A stretch of 17,548 bases of DNA from Patescibacteria group bacterium (GTDB lineage Bacteria; Patescibacteriota; Minisyncoccia; UBA6257; JAAZHW01): NCBI GenBank assembly GCA_022711075.1, contig JAKLFS010000007.1, positions 1 through 17,548 on the forward strand. Direction: 5' to 3'. The translations under genes and the position numbers were made by a program. Each line of letters opens with the position of its first letter. Position 1 is the first letter of the stretch. Positions 14,587-17,548 of this stretch are shown piece by piece. The notes under the pieces were generated by a model. That model did no database searches and was not told where the DNA came from. It was given only the letters and a program-made list of their open reading frames with translations.

Positions 14587-15327
14587 TTAAACGGAATTCG
14601 CTATTTCTAAAATTTTCGCGAATTCCTCTTTCTTTAAACTAGCGCCTCCGACTAAGGCGCCGGAAATATTCGGTTTTACGAGAAAACCTTTAAGATTATT
14701 GGCGTCGACCGAACCGCCATAAATAATAATCATTTTAACGTCTTTAATTATTTTCTTTGTTTCATTTAAAATAAACTCCATTGCTCTATTGGCTTCATCC
14801 GGCTCGCAGGCCAAACCCGTGCCTATTGCCCAGATCGGCTCATAAGCGACAACGAGCTGAAAATCTCTAATTGCCGATGCCCAATTGCCTAAGGCCTGGC
14901 TAAGCTGCTGTTTTAAAACCGCTTCTCTTTGGCCAGCTTCTTTTTCCGCCTGGGTTTCGCCAACGCATAAAACCGGAATTAAGCCGTTACGTATCGCTGC
15001 CTGAAGTTTTTTCCCGATAATTTCGTCAGTTTCCCCCATTCGCCTTCGCTCCGAATGACCGATAATGACATATTGCACGCCCAGCTTCTGCAACGCCAAA
15101 GGAGAAATTTCTCCGGTATAAGCGCCGCTATCTTCATAAAAACAATCTTGAGCCGCAACCTCTAAGCCTTTGTTTAAAATCTCCAGTAGGAAAATAAATG
15201 GCGGCGCAGCAACAAATTCCACCTTTTCTAATGCCTTGGCTTTTTCGCCATAAGATCGGACCAAATCAGAAGTTTCACCGGCGGTCGCAGGATTCATTTT
15301 GAAATTGGCAATCACTAATTTTTTCAT
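14587..15327 (-). CDS. tpiA: Triosephosphate isomerase
   Basis: Interconverts dihydroxyacetone phosphate and glyceraldehyde 3-phosphate. The 246 residues have the active-site residues Lys10 (ANFKMN), His91 (IIGHSERR) and Glu163 (VAYEPIWAIGTG), the phosphate-binding YGGSV, and GALVGGASL at the end. The N-terminal motif is ANFKMN rather than the more common GNWKMN. It is preceded by an extended -10 (TGCTATACT) and is first in a unit with SIMPL2, 4 bp downstream; pgk follows in the same direction after the palindrome. Confidence 0.97.
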   Translation of the reverse strand: MKKLVIANFKMNPATAGETSDLVRSYGEKAKALEKVEFVAAPPFIFLLEILNKGLEVAAQDCFYEDSGAYTGEISPLALQKLGVQYVIIGHSERRRMGETDEIIGKKLQAAIRNGLIPVLCVGETQAEKEAGQREAVLKQQLSQALGNWASAIRDFQLVVAYEPIWAIGTGLACEPDEANRAMEFILNETKKIIKDVKMIIIYGGSVDANNLKGFLVKPNISGALVGGASLKKEEFAKILEIANSV

Positions 15328-15337
15328 GATGATATTA

Positions 15338-15346
15338 AGTATAGCA
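15338..15346 (-). promoter_or_regulatory. Extended -10 promoter for tpiA
   Basis: TGCTATACT on the minus strand fits TGnTATAAT with one mismatch. It lies 10 nt before the ATG at 15327, so the leader is at most a few nucleotides. The usual -35 place is inside the hairpin at 15351-15383 and does not match well. Confidence 0.5.
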
Positions 15347-15350
15347 TAAA

Positions 15351-15383
15351 TTTTACTGCCTCGCCAAAGGCGAGGCAGTAAAA
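15351..15383 (-). terminator. Hairpin after trxB, probable terminator
   Basis: A perfect 15-bp stem (TTTTACTGCCTCGCC with its complement) and AAA loop lie 14 bp past the trxB stop. The minus-strand tail is AAAATTTATG, so the U-run is weak; it could also be a GC-rich intergenic hairpin repeat. It abuts the tpiA promoter. Confidence 0.6.
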
Positions 15384-15397
15384 CGCATATTTCAACG

Positions 15398-16318
15398 TTA
15401 TTTTCTTAATTTTCCGTAAATATCCAAAAGCGCCCGGATGCCATCACCCATGGCAATATTTATTTGTTTATAAGGAAGATTGGTAATGTCGCCGGCAGCC
15501 CAAATTCCGTCAGCCGAAGTCCTGCCGGAAAGCGGCTCAACCACAATTTCGCCCAAAGGCGACAATTTCACCCAATCCTTGAATAATTCAACATTCGGTT
15601 TCATTCCGATTTCCACGAAAATTCCCTGCACGGTTAAATCCTTTTTTTCCTGAGTTTTTAAATCCTGATAAGCCAGCCCCTCAACCATCGTTTCACCTGT
15701 CACCTCCAAGGTTTTAGCATTAAGAATGGTTTCCACCTTGGGATTGCTCCTGATTCTTTCTGCGATGAACGGATCACCGTTTAAGTGGTCCAATAGCTCC
15801 AAAAGATAAATTTTGGACGCATAAGGCAATAAATCAATCACGGCGTCAAAACCAGAATTGCCTCCACCCACCACGGCCACTATTTTGTCTTTATAAAGCG
15901 GCGCGTCGCAAGTAGAACAATAATTCACTCCCCTGCCTTTGAATTTTTCTTCAGTCGCTATGCCCAAGGTTTTATGCTGGCTGCCCAAGGCGATTAAAAT
16001 ATTCTGCGTTTGAAAACTTCCATTATTAGGTGTAGAAATTTCAAATACCTTATTGTTTTGCTTCAGGCCGGAAATACGATCAATCACCATTTCCATTCCC
16101 ACGGCTTTTAAATGCCTTTCAAAGGCCAGGGCCAAATCAGGGCCCTGCCGGAGCGGATGGCCGATAATATTTTCAATCTGACTGGCAGCCGTAGCTTGAC
16201 CGCCAAATCCTTCAGTAATCAAAAGGGTTTTTATTTTTTTTCTGCTGGCATAAACTCCGGCAGCGGTGCCAGCCGGCCCGGCGCCTAAAATAATAAGCTC
16301 GTAAATTTCATTGTTCAT
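15398..16318 (-). CDS. trxB: Thioredoxin reductase-like (AhpF-type) FAD-dependent disulfide reductase
   Basis: Passes electrons from a pyridine nucleotide through FAD and a redox disulfide to thioredoxin or a glutaredoxin-like partner. The 306 residues from the ATG at 16318 have the FAD motif LGAGPAGTAAGVY (11-23), the redox pair in YCSTC (Cys134/Cys137), GGGNSGFDAVIDL (151-163), and the second FAD motif IWAAGDITNLPYKQ. The nucleotide-binding loop reads LLELLDHLNGDP where classical NADPH-dependent TrxB has an HRR...R motif; this and GGGNSG resemble the C-terminal half of AhpF, so NADH preference is inferred. An in-frame ATG at 16429 lies beyond the TATAAT box and inside the neighbouring terminator, so 16318 is preferred. 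Confidence 0.93.
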   Translation of the reverse strand: MNNEIYELIILGAGPAGTAAGVYASRKKIKTLLITEGFGGQATAASQIENIIGHPLRQGPDLALAFERHLKAVGMEMVIDRISGLKQNNKVFEISTPNNGSFQTQNILIALGSQHKTLGIATEEKFKGRGVNYCSTCDAPLYKDKIVAVVGGGNSGFDAVIDLLPYASKIYLLELLDHLNGDPFIAERIRSNPKVETILNAKTLEVTGETMVEGLAYQDLKTQEKKDLTVQGIFVEIGMKPNVELFKDWVKLSPLGEIVVEPLSGRTSADGIWAAGDITNLPYKQINIAMGDGIRALLDIYGKLRK

Positions 16319-16325
16319 ATGAATT

Positions 16326-16334
16326 ATTATAGCA
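16326..16334 (-). promoter_or_regulatory. Consensus extended -10 promoter for trxB, leaderless spacing
   Basis: TGCTATAAT on the minus strand is a perfect extended -10. Exactly 7 nt separate it from the ATG at 16318. No -35 match and no Shine-Dalgarno are visible, so transcription probably begins at the start codon. Confidence 0.65.
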
Positions 16335-16344
16335 CAGGTTTGTT

Positions 16345-16400
16345 GGAAAAAAATAAAAAAGCCGCTCCGACTTCGCCAGTTGGCGAAACGTCGAAGCGGC
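16345..16400 (-). terminator. Strong intrinsic terminator of the hypothetical cassette
   Basis: A long GC-rich hairpin (16361-16400), with GCCGCT pairing AGCGGC at the base and TTCGCCA pairing TGGCGAA near the top, is followed on the minus strand by a U-rich run of about 16 nt with few interruptions (16360-16345). It shares GCTCCGAC...GTCGAAGC with the hairpin at 17176-17203. Confidence 0.88.
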
Positions 16401-16438
16401 TGACGGATTCTAAGAATCAGGGATTCCAAGAACCGTAG

Positions 16439-17041
16439 TTACTTGCGAACAACGAGGAAGCAAGCGTTATCGTGCCAGCCGCTATCCCAGACGCCCAGGG
16501 CCAGCCGAGGCTTAGAGCCAACGCTGCAGAGAAACGCGACATGGCGAAAACCATGAGAGTCCTGCCAGATCGAAACTAAGGCCACGATGAGAAACTCTCT
16601 CTGTTTATCGGGATAAGAAGCGCCGAAAGCCAGGAGTTCCGGTAGGATGGCAGGACGAAGGTTGCGGCTGTCCAGATCTTTGATGACGTCGTCCGAACTC
16701 ATGAATTTGTTGTAGTGGACAAGCTCCATGTTGAGCTCTGCCGTGCCTTGGTCCTTGATTGGGAAGTGCTTCTTGGAGATATCCGAGTCGACCCAGTCAT
16801 AGTTGCCGGACTCGATCATCTGGTCCAAAGACTTGGAATAGTTCACGACGACGCGAAAGCCATCACCAACCGACTTGGACATCTCCATTATCCGATTGGG
16901 AAAAGGATTCTTGTGCTCAATCATAAGTTGACCCTGTTCTTTGGTCAACTCGCCATCGCAAAACTGCCGCACGATTTCCTTAACCACGCCCAGCACGCCA
17001 GATTGCTCCGACGCGCCACCGACCACTCTGTTCTTACTCAT
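16439..17041 (-). CDS. Hypothetical protein in a self-contained GC-rich cassette
   Basis: This 200-residue soluble protein has no signal peptide or membrane segment and no function I can name. The N-terminal part (about 1-60) is variable-looking; the core has VVVNYSKSLDQMIESGNYDW, then VDSDIS, KHFP, PAILPELLAFGASYPDKQRE, FLIVALVSIWQ, and a C-terminal VRK. From memory, proteins with this 'YDWVNSDI ... PELLAFG ... QREFPIVALGS' pattern occur in several copies in Parcubacteria-like genomes; this I cannot verify here. Composition differs from neighbours: two sampled 60-base lines are about 60% and 52% G+C, against about 35% in a pgk line. It has its own perfect sigma-70 promoter, a leader of about 93 nt, a strong Shine-Dalgarno (AAAGGAG, 8 nt before the ATG) and its own strong terminator. 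Confidence 0.8.
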   Translation of the reverse strand: MSKNRVVGGASEQSGVLGVVKEIVRQFCDGELTKEQGQLMIEHKNPFPNRIMEMSKSVGDGFRVVVNYSKSLDQMIESGNYDWVDSDISKKHFPIKDQGTAELNMELVHYNKFMSSDDVIKDLDSRNLRPAILPELLAFGASYPDKQREFLIVALVSIWQDSHGFRHVAFLCSVGSKPRLALGVWDSGWHDNACFLVVRK

Positions 17042-17135
17042 GGCCAGTTCTCCTTTCCTCCGCTTGGCCTTTTTAGATTAAGGGGTTTTCCCCGCCGGCG
17101 GATATATGTAAATGAATATTCAATTCTCAAAGAAC
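17042..17135 (-). promoter_or_regulatory. 5' leader of the hypothetical cassette, with Shine-Dalgarno in a hairpin loop
   Basis: The predicted leader of about 93 nt contains the palindrome CCGCCGGCGG overlapping a GGGGAAAACCCC hairpin, then GGCCA (17069-17065) that can pair with TGGCC (17046-17042) directly before the ATG. The 18-nt loop of that stem holds the GGAGG-like ribosome binding sequence. The structure could set translation efficiency; no known riboswitch is recognised. Confidence 0.45.
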
Positions 17136-17141
17136 ACTGTT

Positions 17142-17171
17142 ATTATAGCCAAAAAAATGTGTTTTTGTCAA
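17142..17171 (-). promoter_or_regulatory. Full-consensus sigma-70 promoter of the hypothetical cassette
   Basis: On the minus strand, TTGACA (17171-17166), an 18-nt A/T-rich spacer and TATAAT (17147-17142). Both hexamers are perfect, the only such pair in the window, which suggests high constitutive expression. Confidence 0.85.
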
Positions 17172-17175
17172 GATT

Positions 17176-17203
17176 AAAAAGCTCCGACTCGCGTCGAAGC
17201 TTT
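17176..17203 (-). terminator. Intrinsic terminator of the partial ATPase gene
   Basis: An 11-bp stem with one mismatch (17178-17188 with 17193-17203), a TCGC loop and a minus-strand TTTTT tail lie 13 bp past the stop at 17217. The TTGACA of the next promoter follows 4 bp later. Confidence 0.8.
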
Positions 17204-17216
17204 CCCTTAGAAAAAT

Positions 17217-17548
17217 TTAACCAAGATATCTTTCCCGGATAGCTGATTCCACCTCCAAGCGGTCAGCGCCGTATTTCAAACGGGACAAATCGCGGATTAA
17301 AGCGGCTTGATGCAAATCGCCGACTTCACGGCTGGGAATTTTAATGTTAAACGGCCGGCTGGTATAATCCTTAATCAGTAATTTGATGATGGCGTTAAAA
17401 TTATCAATATTAATTAAATCGCTTTGGTCAAAAACCGGTTCAAAATATTTTACCAGAAATTCCGCGTCTTTGGCGCCTACGCGGAAACAGAGCATCGTCC
17501 GTACATTGCCGAATACCGCGTAGGCGCCAAAGACGCGGAATTTCTGGT
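17217..17548 (-). CDS. C-terminal fragment of a probable VirD4/TraG- or HerA-like ATPase, 5' end cut
   Basis: Only the C-terminal end is in the window. From Met at 17495 the frame gives 92 residues, and it stays open to the right edge (reading ...VFGNVRTM before that Met), so the Met is probably internal. The block NVRTMLCFRVGAKDAEFLVK, then YFEPVFDQSDLINIDNFN and TSRPFNIKI, resembles the region after the motor core in type IV secretion coupling or HerA/DUF87-type ATPases of Parcubacteria; this is recognition from memory without the Walker motifs in view. The frame beyond about 17516 is the reverse copy of the coding DNA at 17452-17484, so residues encoded there may not be real. Confidence 0.5.
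   Translation of the reverse strand, partial: QKFRVFGAYAVFGNVRTMLCFRVGAKDAEFLVKYFEPVFDQSDLINIDNFNAIIKLLIKDYTSRPFNIKIPSREVGDLHQAALIRDLSRLKYGADRLEVESAIRERYLG
17452..17548. repeat. Perfect 33-bp inverted repeat ending at the window edge
   Basis: Bases 17452-17484 are the exact reverse complement of 17516-17548, with a 31-nt spacer. The left copy is coding sequence for FRVGAKDAEF in the partial ATPase gene. The right copy stops exactly at the last base of the window, which is typical of a fold-back at a contig end. Confidence 0.9.

Noticed and set aside
16319..16429. In-frame N-terminal extension of trxB by 37 residues
   Set aside because: It crosses the consensus extended -10 box and the terminator hairpin of the neighbouring gene; the Met at 16318 gives a normal FAD-motif start.
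16715..17242. 175-codon plus-strand open frame opposite the hypothetical cassette
   Set aside because: It is antisense to a gene with promoter, ribosome site and terminator on the minus strand, and crosses those signals; the translation has no recognisable pattern.
1..17548. CRISPR array, insertion sequence, integrase or toxin-antitoxin module
   Set aside because: No regularly spaced direct repeats, transposase or integrase motifs, or paired small toxin-antitoxin genes were seen.

Overview
The window looks like a piece of a Patescibacteria (Candidate Phyla Radiation) genome, most likely Parcubacteria-like. The evidence is indirect: moderately AT-rich DNA, tight gene packing with gaps of 1-10 bp, short versions of housekeeping proteins, a membrane-tethered Clp-like AAA+ protein, SIMPL-domain surface proteins, an RNase HI-like gene next to recJ, and a GC-richer cassette coding for a small protein type I associate with these genomes. 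TGA is used as a stop codon (pth, the HTH-like gene) and the single tRNA is an ordinary tRNA-Gly(UCC), so there is no sign of UGA recoding.

Layout. Positions 1-2363 (minus) carry a two-gene unit: a small membrane protein followed by a membrane-anchored ClpC-like AAA+ protein that runs off the left edge. A compact divergent promoter at about 2371-2421 separates it from a plus-strand run: pth, cysS, dnaB, recR and a small HTH-like protein, ending at a terminator whose loop contains the last stop codon. Everything from 6869 to the right edge is on the minus strand. In genome order: rplU, a creatininase-family amidohydrolase, dcd, tRNA-Gly, rnhB, a SIMPL protein, an RNase HI, recJ, pgk, a second SIMPL protein, tpiA, an AhpF-like thioredoxin reductase, a GC-rich hypothetical cassette, and the C-terminal end of a probable VirD4/TraG- or HerA-like ATPase.

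How the genes work together. dnaB, recR, recJ, rnhA and rnhB serve replication, recombinational repair and RNA removal. pth, cysS, rplU and tRNA-Gly serve translation. pgk and tpiA belong to lower glycolysis. dcd makes dUMP or dUTP for thymidylate synthesis, and the TrxB-like flavoprotein supplies disulfide-reducing power. Visible transcription units are [114-aa membrane protein + AAA+], [pth], [cysS-dnaB-recR-HTH], [tRNA-dcd], [tpiA-SIMPL2, possibly continuing to pgk-recJ-rnhA] and several single genes.

Most notable observations: (1) the Clp-like protein has lost the ATPase, arginine-finger and pore-loop signatures of its first ring and the aromatic pore loop of its second ring, but keeps intact second-ring Walker motifs; (2) several genes have a -10 box exactly 7 nt before the start codon and no Shine-Dalgarno, which suggests leaderless mRNAs; (3) a compositionally foreign single-gene cassette has a perfect TTGACA/TATAAT promoter, a long leader, a strong Shine-Dalgarno and flanking hairpins that resemble each other; (4) an imperfect 171-nt palindrome lies between SIMPL2 and pgk; (5) a perfect 33-bp fold-back ends exactly at the right edge and may be an assembly artefact.
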